Below are positions 18,977-29,145 of a stretch of 34,295 nt of DNA, one piece after another. Location: the NCBI GenBank assembly GCA_013115145.1, contig JAAPAO010000291.1, forward strand, positions 7,956 to 42,250, read 5' to 3'. The notes under the pieces are model-generated. The model was not told where the DNA came from. It was given only the letters and a program-made list of their open reading frames with translations, and searched no databases. Numbering within the stretch: position 1 is the first letter of the stretch; every line of letters begins with the position of its first letter. A program made the position numbers and the translations under genes. This DNA is from Perkinsus chesapeaki (Eukaryota > Perkinsozoa > Perkinsida > Perkinsidae).

Positions 18977-21900
18977 ATGGACCATTACAGCCACAACTGT
19001 CGTAACTGTGGCCACACGCTTATACGGAATTCGCGCCAGAATGCTTGCATGCTTTGCTTCTCCCGCGAATGCAGCCACGGTAACGTATCGGTGGGCTCGC
19101 TTGGTAGTCTCGTAGTCACCGGCGAGGCCATTCTCGGCTCCCTCAAAAGCGGCCAGGCTACCGAAGAGATTCTTCGAAACCTCTTGGACGCCGCTAACAA
19201 GTTTAATAACCATAACCTTGCTCACTCTGCTGATCACGATGAGGGAAGACTAAAGATAATCAAGCGCAAGTTAGGCAAGCTCATCGACATTCTCATCGGA
19301 ATCACCAGCACAGTTTTGTCGGAGCTTTCTGCAGAGGACTGCGAGATGCTCCTACGAGAGTATATCACTGAAGGCCCAGTTCTTCGTCGCTTGGTATTGG
19401 AGCTGGCCGATCGATGGAGCTCAGAGGCTTCCGCTTTAGTACCGTGGCTTAGGAGACTCACTTGCCCATCAAGCCCTTTACTGATAGAATGCCTCAGTGG
19501 GCAAGTCGACGAGCACACGTTGGAGCTTCTTCAGGTCGCTATGGATGTCAGTTGTGGTGAGCAACCGATCAAAGACTATCTCTGGTTTATAGACTTCGAC
19601 CTCGGTTTCCGCATCGTGGAAGCCTTACCGTTGAACACTAACTCACGACTCGCACTAAGACTACTCGCCCGTCTCTCGAGGGAAGATACTACTCTTCAGC
19701 GGCTATTACGCAAGTCTGGCGACACTGAAATTGCCCCACCGTTCGAGATTGACAGTTTTCGATCGGCTCTCAGCACTGGGCTTACGGGAATCCTGTCCGA
19801 TCCACCTGCTAGTAAAGAATGCCTCCTCGATGCCCTCGAATGTGCCGTTACATTCCTCTGTCCTGAAGATGAAGTCGGAGAATACAGGGGCCATCACAGG
19901 CCATGCGAATGGGCAGTGGAACTACTATCAACGTCTGTTGATGCTGAAGTGGTCACCGCAGCAAGCTCTACCGTGCTGGCCTTCCTGCGAGCTGACCCCA
20001 GTCTGGCTGTCCTCGTTGGGGATTGTGTTGGTCCAGCAGCCTTAGGAGGTTTGTTCAAGATTATACAGGCTGGTGAAATGGCCAGAGCTGTGGACGATAC
20101 AATCGAAGTTATCGAACTGACGTGCAACGGACAACAGAAAACCGTGCCTGGTGTGGTTCGAGCAGCCTCCGCTCTCGCCAAAGTCGGAAGCCTCGCTGGG
20201 AGCCACAAGCTATTGAAATTGGCGACCGATGTGAGCAGGTACGTCACCGATGAGCAAGTTGCTTCTGAGCTCCTGGAAGGTGTGGCAGATGCGCTACGTG
20301 CCGGTATTGACATGAGCCTTATCATCCCTTGCATTGAAGTGGCTGTTCACCATCACCTCCCGCTAGACGAGGGGAGGAGGACAAAACTGCTCAGCGACTT
20401 TCTGAAGTCAGCGGCGCACAGTCGATCAGTTGCCGGGGCGATCAAGTCCATCGTACCTCTTGCCGTCGAGCCGGAGAACACCAGGGACTCCTCTGGCATT
20501 CGAGAGTTGTTTATCGCCAGTCCAGACTTACGCCTAGGTATCCTCGGTGTTAGGGGCTCCGATAAGATCTTCAGGCTGGCTCTGGCGGGCTCGTTGCCCA
20601 GGGGTGTGCTCCACAGCATTACCTTCGACGAGATGCCCTCATTTCCGATTGCGGTCCACTACGGATTAGCTCTCACCATGTCGCCCCAGCTCTCACATGG
20701 CGCCGCCTTGGGGCTTCTCGCCTGGCTCTTCTTTGAGGTGTTCGAGTGTGGCAGCGACCATGATGGACTCAGCGAGGTATCTGGCAGTCTCCACTCTTTA
20801 GAGATCGACTTCGATTTGTCTCTTTTGCTGGCCAGCCTATACGCCACTCTGGGCTGTAGACATCAACACCGGCACCTTCTCGATCGACTCTCCCGAGAGG
20901 CTCAACGGTGGAGAGCACAGGACTGCAGTTTGCATTCTGAAAGGGTTCTGACGACGATAGCTTTGTTTCTGGGTGATTGTATAGCAGCTGAGGAAGCAGC
21001 AGCAAGCCGGTCTATTATCACTGTGCTCCTGGTCATGGTTGACCAAAGGCCAGGGCTGGCCCTAGTAGATTCTTTAGTGGAAATCAGCTCCAAGGCTTTC
21101 ATTCATGCTCTGGACTCGACTCACAGTGATCCTCTTCTCTTCAAGGAGTTACGGATGTTCCTGGGTATGATGCCGAGATTGTCCATCAGTTTGCCTATCC
21201 ATGGTCCGTATCTTATCCGAAGCCTCACAGCCATCACTCCAGCCGCCCTCCCAATCAATGTTGAAGTTTGTAGTGACCTCCTCCACCTTCTCAGCAGCTG
21301 CCTCTCGAGCACCTCGCCAGACGCTGCTGCTGAACCACAAACCCGCGCTGTCGTCGCCATGCTTCGGTCATGTATCCATGACCTTGCCAGGAGTCTGAGT
21401 TCTATTGGAGATACTTTGGAGGATTCCCTTGGTCATCTTATACTTAAAGTGTCAACCCAAGCTCGAGTCCTGTGTAATTTTGGTGCTGATCCCTACGTCA
21501 CATTACTGGCTGAGCAGACTAGCTCAGGGCTTGCTGGGTCATCTTATCTTTTGGCAACGTCCGCCCTACCCGAGTCTTATTTATCTTTGCTGCCTCCGAC
21601 CATGGCCACGCAGCGAGCCCATTGGTTCCTACACTGGGCTCAGCTGCTTCTGGCTGCCAACTCTGTACGTAAGCTCCATCAAAGAGTGCTCCAATCTCTA
21701 CTCTTGTGTGTTTGCGAATCCATCATCATCGCGGTGTCGCAAGAGCCCCGCCCCGCCGATGTACTGTCTGCCGCTACTTCGCTTTGGGTTGTCCTCCGGG
21801 CCCTATCGAAGCATTCTTTGGACTCCCTCGCTCAGGAGCCTACTATCAATGCAATTGCTTCTCTCGGGGATTGCTCATCAATTCCTATTCTGTCTATAAT

Positions 21901-22207
21901 TCACTCAGTAGTAGTCAGTCCACCATTCTGGCTCGACCGAGCACAAGTAATCAATCGACTAGTGCAACCCCTCATCGTCGAGGCATCTGACGGTGTCCAA
22001 ACTATGCCGCTCGCTCGCCGGATCTTGCGGGAGCTGGTTAAGCTGGAGCTGTTGCCTGTTGGTGCTGTGCCTGTTGTTATGCGACTTCTTGCCAAGACCG
22101 ATACGCCAAAATCGCGGGTTGTGGTGAAATTCGAAGACGATTGGGTGTCCACATGCTGCGCTGTCTTTGCTGATGAGATTTGTCTCGCTCTCATTGAGGG
22201 CTGTTGA
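18977..22207 (+). CDS. Large helical-repeat protein with N-terminal zinc-binding motif, unknown family
   Basis: A single uninterrupted reading frame of 1076 codons from ATG 18977. Residues 8-34 hold a compact Cys/His cluster, NCRNCGHTLI, then ACMLCFSRECSHG, i.e. two CxxC pairs plus Cys and His, suggesting a small zinc ribbon. The rest is almost wholly alpha-helical and Leu/Ala/Ser-rich, with amphipathic repeats of roughly 35-45 residues, like ARM/HEAT superhelices. No catalytic motif or membrane segment is seen. The absence of introns over 3.2 kb is unusual beside genes with an intron every 100-300 bp. The end is slightly uncertain: a shifted frame (RAVDARVRLAFTK) continues 25 bp past the stop. 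It is convergent with the kinase gene, 193 bp apart. A scaffold role is only a guess. Confidence 0.85.
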   Translation: MDHYSHNCRNCGHTLIRNSRQNACMLCFSRECSHGNVSVGSLGSLVVTGEAILGSLKSGQATEEILRNLLDAANKFNNHNLAHSADHDEGRLKIIKRKLGKLIDILIGITSTVLSELSAEDCEMLLREYITEGPVLRRLVLELADRWSSEASALVPWLRRLTCPSSPLLIECLSGQVDEHTLELLQVAMDVSCGEQPIKDYLWFIDFDLGFRIVEALPLNTNSRLALRLLARLSREDTTLQRLLRKSGDTEIAPPFEIDSFRSALSTGLTGILSDPPASKECLLDALECAVTFLCPEDEVGEYRGHHRPCEWAVELLSTSVDAEVVTAASSTVLAFLRADPSLAVLVGDCVGPAALGGLFKIIQAGEMARAVDDTIEVIELTCNGQQKTVPGVVRAASALAKVGSLAGSHKLLKLATDVSRYVTDEQVASELLEGVADALRAGIDMSLIIPCIEVAVHHHLPLDEGRRTKLLSDFLKSAAHSRSVAGAIKSIVPLAVEPENTRDSSGIRELFIASPDLRLGILGVRGSDKIFRLALAGSLPRGVLHSITFDEMPSFPIAVHYGLALTMSPQLSHGAALGLLAWLFFEVFECGSDHDGLSEVSGSLHSLEIDFDLSLLLASLYATLGCRHQHRHLLDRLSREAQRWRAQDCSLHSERVLTTIALFLGDCIAAEEAAASRSIITVLLVMVDQRPGLALVDSLVEISSKAFIHALDSTHSDPLLFKELRMFLGMMPRLSISLPIHGPYLIRSLTAITPAALPINVEVCSDLLHLLSSCLSSTSPDAAAEPQTRAVVAMLRSCIHDLARSLSSIGDTLEDSLGHLILKVSTQARVLCNFGADPYVTLLAEQTSSGLAGSSYLLATSALPESYLSLLPPTMATQRAHWFLHWAQLLLAANSVRKLHQRVLQSLLLCVCESIIIAVSQEPRPADVLSAATSLWVVLRALSKHSLDSLAQEPTINAIASLGDCSSIPILSIIHSVVVSPPFWLDRAQVINRLVQPLIVEASDGVQTMPLARRILRELVKLELLPVGAVPVVMRLLAKTDTPKSRVVVKFEDDWVSTCCAVFADEICLALIEGC

Positions 22208-22400
22208 TGCCCGAGTGCGACTCGCGTTTACTAAGTGAAACCCGACAGCTTAAATATAGACGAAACGTTAATTGGACGATTTCAAGAAGGAGCACTCGGA
22301 ATCGAAAGAGTCTTCCCAGGGATCTTCAAGGGGCGGCGGAGGCTTTGGATCGCTGTTGTCCCTGGAACCACAATGTCTGGCTCGATCGAACGAGATAGAC

Positions 22401-23679
22401 TCACAAGTAGTCTGCCAGGGCATCGCCGATAGCCTCATCGCAACCCTTGAAGAAGCCGCTGTGAAGCACTTCCTCAGCATGGGAGATCCTCCGCCGCGGG
22501 TCGTAGCGGAAGCATCGCGCTAATATCGGTAGGGCATCGGTGGGCAGCCGAGGGACCTACAAGACTAGCAGTGGGATACCGGTCACGGCGAAATGCCATA
22601 CGTCAGCCACGAGCCTGTCAGACCAATGTTTATCGCTTTCGATGGCTTCCTTTGTAAAGGGTATCTTGCCGTAGTCGGGTAACAAAGTCGCAGATGGCCA
22701 GTAGCGGAGGCTGTCATCCCGCAGGAGGTCACCATGCGCGTGGGGAGCACTCTCCTGGTCTTTGGGTATCACCGAGGGGGCCCCACCGAAACGCTTGTAG
22801 AGAAGGAACAGCTGCTGGATGTCGGTGAGGCCTGGACTGGTTAACGAAGGGGAGTAAGAGCAGGCAAGGCTACCGGAGAGGAGGGGTTCACCGAGATACA
22901 TTTCACATAGGACGCACGCAACTGCCCAGATGTCACAACTGGTCGTCTGAACCTCTGTGCCCAACAAGATCTCAGGAGACTGGTACCTGATGCAAGATAA
23001 AGTGAGGGGAGGAAGCGTGGACAACCGACCATCGGGTGGCCACTTCACGGGTAATTGGTGGGATGCATTCCTTGCTCTCTCCGGACGCTCTCGCCAAGCC
23101 GAAGTCGCATATAGCGACCCGGCCCTCTCTGCAGTGAATGCACTCACTCACACAACTGAGAGAAGGTTTACCTGGAGATCAGGACATTGCCGGGCTTCAT
23201 GTCACGATGCATGATGCCAGCCTCGTGGACGCATGCGAGACCAGTGACGAGCTCTCTCACAATCTTCTTGATCAGCGAGCAAGGCAGCGGTGGGTTCCCT
23301 GATGGGCACCTCTGGTTGTGATGAAGTATCGCCGTACTTCCTATAATGCTGTCTAGGTCCATATCAAAGAGCTTTAGTTGAAGGACAAGACAGTGGCCTT
23401 CAAATCGATGCCCGAGGAGATCCACGATATTATGGTGCGGACACAGTAGCTTCAACGTAAAGAGCTCTCTTAGAGCCCCCTTCAAGGACTGTATCCCAAC
23501 ACCTGACCAACAGCCATTTGCCAATGGCAAAGACTGCCAATACCCGAGGTGCTTGTGTGTATCTTTTTCTCGGCCACGTAGCCTCCCAAACGGACCTCTT
23601 CGACTTTCAAAACAGTCGAAAACCTTCCGGCTCCGATCCTAACTATCGGCTTGTGACCAGTACCAACCTCAATTGCCAT
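22401..23679 (-). CDS. CDK20/CCRK (LF2)-like protein kinase, six exons
   Basis: The exons are 23679-23544, 23502-23172, 23128-23030, 22986-22874, 22831-22602 and 22556-22401. The five GT-AG introns are 41, 43, 43, 42 and 45 nt, and all phases agree, giving 354 residues. Motifs: glycine loop IGAGRFSTV (15-23), ATP lysine in VAEKK (about 38), helix-C Glu in ALRELF (58), catalytic loop HRDMKPGN (144-151), CDFG (163-166), activation segment VATRWYQSPE (185-194), DIWAVACVL, LTDIQQLF, LPDYGKIPF, and YDPRRRISHAEE at the end. VATRWY, the DIQQLF stretch and the LPDYxKIxF motif match CDK20/CCRK. Those kinases activate MAK/ICK kinases and limit flagellum length (LF2 in Chlamydomonas). Its ATG is 81 bp downstream of the IFT20 stop. 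Confidence 0.9.
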
Positions 23680-23760
23680 TCCCCAGGGAACCCTTCAAAC
23701 TTCATCCACCAACTCGATTAACTCAACTCATGAGGTATTCACCAACAGTCACCATGGGGA

Positions 23761-24324
23761 TCACTCGTTGTTAATCAAACGCTCCAGCATGGCCTTCCTC
23801 TCCATCTCGAGGCTCTCCATACTCCTCCTAAGCGTCCCTAGTTCAGCCCCTCACCACCAACCGTACCGTAATGCCTCTACTCGCGCTAGTTCCTTCCTTT
23901 TATCCGCAAGAACCGTCTGAAGCTGCGCCACACTAAAAGCCACCATCTCCCCGCCATCGGCAAGAATCCTCTACCTTCTCTCTCTCCCTTCGTCTTGTTC
24001 TAATGCCGTCAAATTGCGAACTCCAATCACCTTCAATCTAAAGCACCACCTTACTCCTCGACGTCCAACAACCCCACCTAGCATCATCAATATGCTCCGC
24101 CTGCCCAGCCAACTCTGCCACTGCCGCTGCAATCACCTCATTTAGGCGTGTGGATTCTGTAACGAGATTGTGGCCTCGTAGTAGACAATACTGCATATAC
24201 TTGTTGTGAACTCCAGAGATGTATCTCGTAGCTCTGCACTGTGAATGTAAGCTTCCTCTTTAAGGACCCTCAATCGATTTCTTGAGTCGAATGTAACAGC
24301 GACATCACCTCCGTCATCAAACAT
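23761..24324 (-). CDS. IFT20: Intraflagellar transport protein 20 (IFT20), five exons
   Basis: The exons are 24324-24201, 24156-24078, 24037-23975, 23932-23867 and 23827-23761. The introns (44, 40, 42 and 39 nt) are all GT-AG with matching phases, giving exactly 132 residues, the usual IFT20 length. The N-terminus has VTFDSRNRLRVL, followed by an almost continuous coiled coil. The centre reads ARLKVIGVRNLTALEQ, where IGxRN is characteristic of IFT20. The C-terminal helix (AQLQTVLADKRKELARVEAL) aligns with the C-terminal helix of known IFT20. IFT20 belongs to the IFT-B complex and in many organisms also works at the Golgi, sorting membrane proteins to the flagellum. It lies between CFAP20 and a CDK20-like kinase on the same strand. 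No single open frame covers it, so it is easily missed. Confidence 0.88.
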
Positions 24325-24573
24325 CTTTAAAGCTGCCTGCACACTTGATCCTTTACAGGTTACCAAGGTACCTTTTCTGTACCTTTTTTTAAATATCTTT
24401 TACCAGCGGCAAACAGCTTGGCACAATAGGAAGAAGCCCCTTCCGTACACTCAACTAACCAACACAAGCTTTTGTATCCAATAACCACACACTTTCGTCA
24501 TCAGCTAACCCTTCAATCCGCAATCAGTAAGATATTCCGCGGACGTAAACTAATTATTGAACGACACTATCGT

Positions 24574-25430
24574 CTATTGTGCTGCAACAGCATTGGCAGC
24601 TGGTGGGGCTTCTGGTGGGGCGGCGGCGGCCACGGCAGCTTGCGGCGATCCTGCAGCCTGCACTGGTGCGTTCGGAGCCTTCTGGACCGGCAGGAAGAGC
24701 TTGAATTCCGGAGGCAATTCCTCCTCACTAAAATGGGATAATTGCGGTGTTTCGCAGAAAAGAGGATACCTGTAGAGACGGTCCGAGAAATAGACCCTCC
24801 TAATTCGACAGTTGGCGTGGAGCTGAATGGCCAAGGTCTCGATGTAGTTGGTGCCATAGGCCCTCCTGGTGAAATCCGAAAGATTGAACTGAGAACGAGA
24901 AGGAGTGTGGAGGCGAACGCTGATGGGTTTGAAGTCGACCCACTTGAATCTGATTCCAACCCTCGTCGAGCCTCATAGGCATTGTACAAATGAACGGTTT
25001 GACTCGAGTCGTCCTCTGGTAGTTGGAGGCTCGAAATCGGCGACGAATGCCCTTATCGTCGAGAACGGCAACTTCAAAGGTGAAGTACTTCTTTAACTGA
25101 AAGATGTCCAATACCGAAATAAAAGAGGGAAGATGAGCTTACATTTTTGATGATCATAACAAGGAAAGGCAGCTTGATTCCGAGAGTCCTTCTAGGATCT
25201 GCTGGGCACTTGATGTAGGTGGTTGCCACATTGGTGCCCATAATCTCTAGTACCTGATTAGGAGAATCAACCTATTAGATTAGTGAAGGACCTACACTTG
25301 ACTGAATGTCCGAGTCGGTAAGGCGCTTTATGTGACCGTTTCTGACCTGATCAGCCCAGATCTGCAAAGGCTTGCTGCCCACCGAGTAGAGGACAGATAG
25401 AAAGCCAGATTGGAAGGTGTTCTTAAACAT
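24574..25430 (-). CDS. CFAP20: CFAP20/BUG22, flagellar axoneme inner-junction protein, five exons
   Basis: The exons are 25430-25296, 25253-25143, 25096-24944, 24888-24770 and 24727-24574. The introns (42, 46, 55 and 42 nt) are GT-AG with agreeing phases, giving 223 residues. The start [20 protein letters not shown], then [71 protein letters not shown] and [12 protein letters not shown] leave no doubt about the family. CFAP20 links the A- and B-tubules at the inner junction of doublet microtubules and is needed for normal motility. Known members have about 193 residues. The extra about 30 residues here are an Ala/Pro-rich tail ([17 protein letters not shown]). It is first in a three-gene flagellar cluster and diverges from the Mei2-like gene. 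Confidence 0.97.
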
Positions 25431-25659
25431 TAAAAATACTTCACTGATTGCCTAATCAAGTGACATCAATAAGAAGAAAATGGCGGTTTCGAAGCATCTT
25501 GCGCACTAAAGAAGATTCCATCCAACGCTTGCGTGCATTTACTTTTTGGCGTGCGCGAAATCGTTCGCTGTTCCTTCATCGGAGGGGTGACGTAATGAGT
25601 ACGTGCTCGAATGATCATACTTGATGGTGGTATCTTCTGCCTTTAGTTTTAATAATTAT

Positions 25660-26630
25660 ATGTTATTTTCAACTATCGAGTCTGTCGAAGCGAGGCGCAA
25701 TAGCTATCGCCGAAGCTCCGCCAAGCGTGTGTCCCGCACAAGCGCCTCGCGCAAGGTACGTATCATTTAGGTTGACCTTGTAAGATACTTTGTAGGTCGA
25801 CTTGAGCGCAAGATTCTCTCCCAATAATGATTCTATAACTACTTTGATGCTTTGCAACATTCCGTATACTTTATCGCAGACAATGGTCTTGTTCTACGTT
25901 GATCATGTATTCGGCTTTAATGGAAAGTAAGTAGTCACTCTGATGATAAGCCTCACTCGTGAAGCTTCCTCAGATACGACTTTTTTTACCTTCCTCGTAA
26001 TTCGAGAACTAATCATAATGTCGGCTACGCATTCATCAATTTCCGTAGCCCTCAGTACTGTGATGACTTCCGCCACGACTTTGAAGGATTCACCTTTCCC
26101 GGGGGTAGAGTTGGCAAGGTACGCCGTCGCAGCTAGCTCCATCACCTACAGCCGGATCACTCTTCGTGCTTTCTCAGACAAGTCCCGGTCACTTACAGGG
26201 CTTACGCGCCAACATCGATCATTTCAAGAAGAAACATGTCGACTGCTGGGAAAACAATCGTCCGTTGATATTCCTCAGTGATGGCGCCGTTATCAGCACT
26301 AAAGATGCCGATATCTACTTTGATCAATTAAGTGATTTTTCTGCTCACTACCGCGAGGGATATGTTCCAAGACTGCTAGATCTTGTTGAAGAATACGCTC
26401 CTTCTGATAAACCAGAATCGCCTGCCAGTTGCTTCAGCGAACTGTGCAGCTTGGATAAGCTAACTGGATGCGAGAACTCCATCGGTCCTCCTCCCGAGTG
26501 GTGCTCTATTCATGACGATCTTTTTGTGATTAATGGAGACTTTTTGTCTGTAAACAACAAGTTCTCGGCTGCTCCGTTGATCTCGCCGTTAGACGAAGAA
26601 TGCTGCGAGAACTTACTAAGGTCTGATTGA
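25660..26630 (+). CDS. Mei2-like RNA-binding protein (RRM_2 domain), multi-exon
   Basis: Exon A (25660-25755) encodes an Arg/Ser-rich start (RRNSYRRSSAKRVSR). After a 40-nt intron, exon B (25796-25926) gives TTLMLCNIPYTLSQTMVL, the RNP2 region of the Mei2 C-terminal RRM. After a 47-nt intron, exon C (25974 to about 26118) gives KYDFFYLPRNSRTNHNVGYA and FINFRSP, the RNP1 region with the signature of RRM_2. The last exon (about 26160-26630) gives LQGLRANIDHFKKKH and ENNRPLIFLSDG, both typical of the end of Mei2 RRMs, then an acidic 100-residue tail ending at 26630. The exon C/D junction is not fixed. In fission yeast and plants Mei2 proteins control meiosis or development. Here the gene lacks the two N-terminal RRMs, so it is the short, single-RRM type. 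Confidence 0.82.
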
Positions 26631-27799
26631 CGGCTGGCTCGAGAAAGTCAAAAAGAACATGATCGAGAATCAACGATAATATTGTGTATAATACCACAGC
26701 TTCTCATGTGGTGGTTGGCAACTATTAGAGTGATGTTTAAGATTGTTCCGCAATATCTTCATGAGATGTATTCATAGGCCTTATGCCGTTCATCTATATA
26801 GAAAGCCGCGCATGAGGCACATTCCCTCGCTAATAGTGAGGCTTAGCCCTAGTTTATTCCAGCTTTTAAATAGCTTCTTTCACCATTTATCCACTTGTGT
26901 TAAAGTCAATTCACTCACGAATTTGGGCAGCTCCTGGTCGTATTGTCGAATCTCTCGGAAACCACCTTGCACTGCGAGGGAGATATCATCCTGCTAGTCA
27001 CTGGGGAAAACACATCATCCATCTCATCTGATCAAGGGCGTCTTACGTTCTGGATGTCAGCACCACTACTTACTCTATAATGTTCGTTCAAAGCCTCTCT
27101 CCACCGATGACCGCCGCCGCTGTTGTGGGTCCACGAAAAGCTAGTGTACAAGCAAAGCGAGGCATGCTTCTCTCGTGTCATGTATACTTCAGACATCGTC
27201 GTTCGTCGAGCCAGAGAACGCGTGTTTGGGTAACGTCACTTGCATGATGGATGATGCGTCGACCGGTAAGACGAGTCCGTAAGGTCTTGACCGCTTGCTT
27301 GACAGTTTACACAGGCGGAAGCATGCAGTGCGGCGGCGGCGGCGGCGGCGGGGCGGAGTGGGTCATGCACATGCCCCTCGACGGAGCGTTAGAGCACCTC
27401 ACTGAGAAAGTAGGAAATCTGCTCAGTGCTTTTATGTCATCTTTTCATTAGATGCTGCATCATGTTCTAACGAGGACAGTGGAAACGGTCTCGGTGGTGC
27501 CGCCAAGCTACGTTACAGTTCGGGTGAATTTACTTGTCATCGCCGGGAATTGAACCTGCGCCCCCGCTTCAGGTTTTAGACGGCTCCTCGGGAGAGATGC
27601 CGATCATTGGCGAATGCTGCATAGGCTTTTGTAACGTTGACCGCTTCAGGGTAAGTCAAGGATCGCGATGGTCTTCGATTCCGAGTTCAGGATTTCCTGC
27701 ATCGGCACGTTGAGGGGGGTCAAGACGCGTCATTTTGCGCGAGGGTTATGACAGCTGCTAGGAAGGCCGCCGAGGCAGAGCAGTAGCCTTTTTGCCCTT
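26631..27799. other. 1.2-kb region with a GGC microsatellite, no recognised gene
   Basis: A (CGG)n tract lies at 27331-27352 inside a short open frame encoding a polyglycine run. The minus strand near 27540-27560 has a B-box-like AGGTTCAATTCCC, similar to the one near 15130, without a cloverleaf. Short ORFs (for example from 27080, Ser/Arg-rich) may be exons, but I cannot assemble a gene. Confidence 0.4.
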
Positions 27800-28664
27800 G
27801 TGATCGATGTCGAGCTTGATCGAATCAGGTCAAAGGAGCCCGAGCCCCTTCCCAGTGTAAGAGGAGACGTCATAGAAAATGGCAGTGGAGTTTTCAACCC
27901 AGCGTTCGCTGGCCTTTACAGAACGATCAAGAGAAAGGGAACATGCGCGCCGATGACCGTAAGGAGTCAGATGGACAGAAATGGTGCGGTGGCGGCGGCC
28001 TTTGAATGAGGGCGTTCGCAATAGGCCTTTTTCAGCTGACTGGGTACACCTTCTGAATCGTCGGGAGACCTTAGCACTGCGGAGCTACCTCGAGGGATGC
28101 CTCCGTCGAGGGCAGGAAGTTACTTGGGAGGAGGTGGGTACCGCTACTACCGAACTGTGTGCTGTGGACGTGTGTTGAATTTGGGGGGGGGCAGAACTTA
28201 GAAACCTTGAGACAATGAGATCTAGTATATGTAGTTTTGGAATAGATTCCTCAGCGTCCGTAGCCATGCCACTGTCAGTTTTGGAATCTGTCAGTTCGCT
28301 AAGCACGTTCCAGCAGCCATCAACCCTCACCGATCCGCGCCAGTGAAGCAGTCATCGTTCTTCCTCAAATCTGCTGCTTCGCGTGGAGGCTCTCTGGACA
28401 GTCGGAGAAGTGCCGATGCGTCGTTGCTTACCACATCTGGTACGAAAGGCAATAGACGCGGAGACACTCGACGGTTTCGTCAGGAGCGCCATTTGAAGAT
28501 TCGAAGATTTGGAGTAGCCGTGGTCGACCGAGTCGATCATTGGAGCTGTCGGCTATGACCAGCGCGCGAAGGAGGTCGAACACCGCCGCCGACAAGACGG
28601 CTGGTGATGATCTAAGAGGACCTGCAGCGCGGCGCAGGGGCAGCGAATCCTTAGCTGCCAAGAT
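27800..28664 (+). CDS. Probable multi-exon gene, Ser/Arg-rich hypothetical protein
   Basis: Several coding-looking segments follow each other on the plus strand. They are VIDVELDRIRSKEPEPLPS (27800s), SADWVHLLNRRETLALRSYL (28039-28098) ending at a GTGGGT donor-like site, an ETMRSS...SVAMPLSVLESVSSLSTFQQP stretch (28205-28345), and a Ser/Arg-rich stretch with TVSSGAPFEDSK and RSLELSAMTSARRRSNTAA ending ESLAAKM at a GTAAGC donor (28664). Start, exon joins and end are unresolved and the family is not recognised. The RRxS-type motifs suggest a phosphorylated regulatory protein, which is a guess. Confidence 0.35.
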
Positions 28665-29145
28665 GGTAAGCGTCTCCTGCCGGTGATGCCGGGTTGTGGC
28701 TGGATCGCCAATCGGACGTAAAATAATTAAATGATTTTTAATAAATATGATAACGAGTATGACTGAGGCTTGTATTGGTTGGGGCCCCCAACTTGGGGGA
28801 AATAATTGTGCTTCGATAATACTGTAATTTTGTGAGATGTTTCTGTTTTGCACTAAGCCCCATCGCTTCTGCCTCGTATGAGACTCAATCCTGGTGTTCA
28901 CTAAGCCTCAGGGATGCGCCGCTGAATCGATGGTACGGTGTGAAGTATTAGTCCACTGCTACAGTGGTATAGATTGAGTAGTGATCTTTTTTGAGTGCCA
29001 CGAGATATACGATTGCGGTCATGACAGTCGTGTCTCAGTTGTATCTTCTATTTCATGTTGTCTCTGTCTGCGGTCTAGCTTAAAGGGCGGCGCTGTGGTC
29101 GACGGCTCTAACTTGTGTTGATTTAGGGATCACAACGTGGCAGCG
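28665..29145. other. Spacer with a small perfect inverted repeat
   Basis: AT-rich non-coding stretch around 28720-28760, followed by CCCCCAA (28785-28791) and TTGGGGG (28793-28799) around a single C. Either the continuation of the preceding gene or intergenic; no coding motif seen. Confidence 0.45.

Noticed and set aside
22272-22523. Plus-strand 83-codon Ser/Gly-rich ORF after the 1076-codon gene
   Set aside because: It starts with TTG and overlaps, on the opposite strand, the last exon of the CDK20-like kinase, whose motifs are convincing.
27520-27600. tRNA gene on the minus strand
   Set aside because: Only the B-box-like loop is present; the T stem does not pair and no matching 5' acceptor strand exists within 120 bp.
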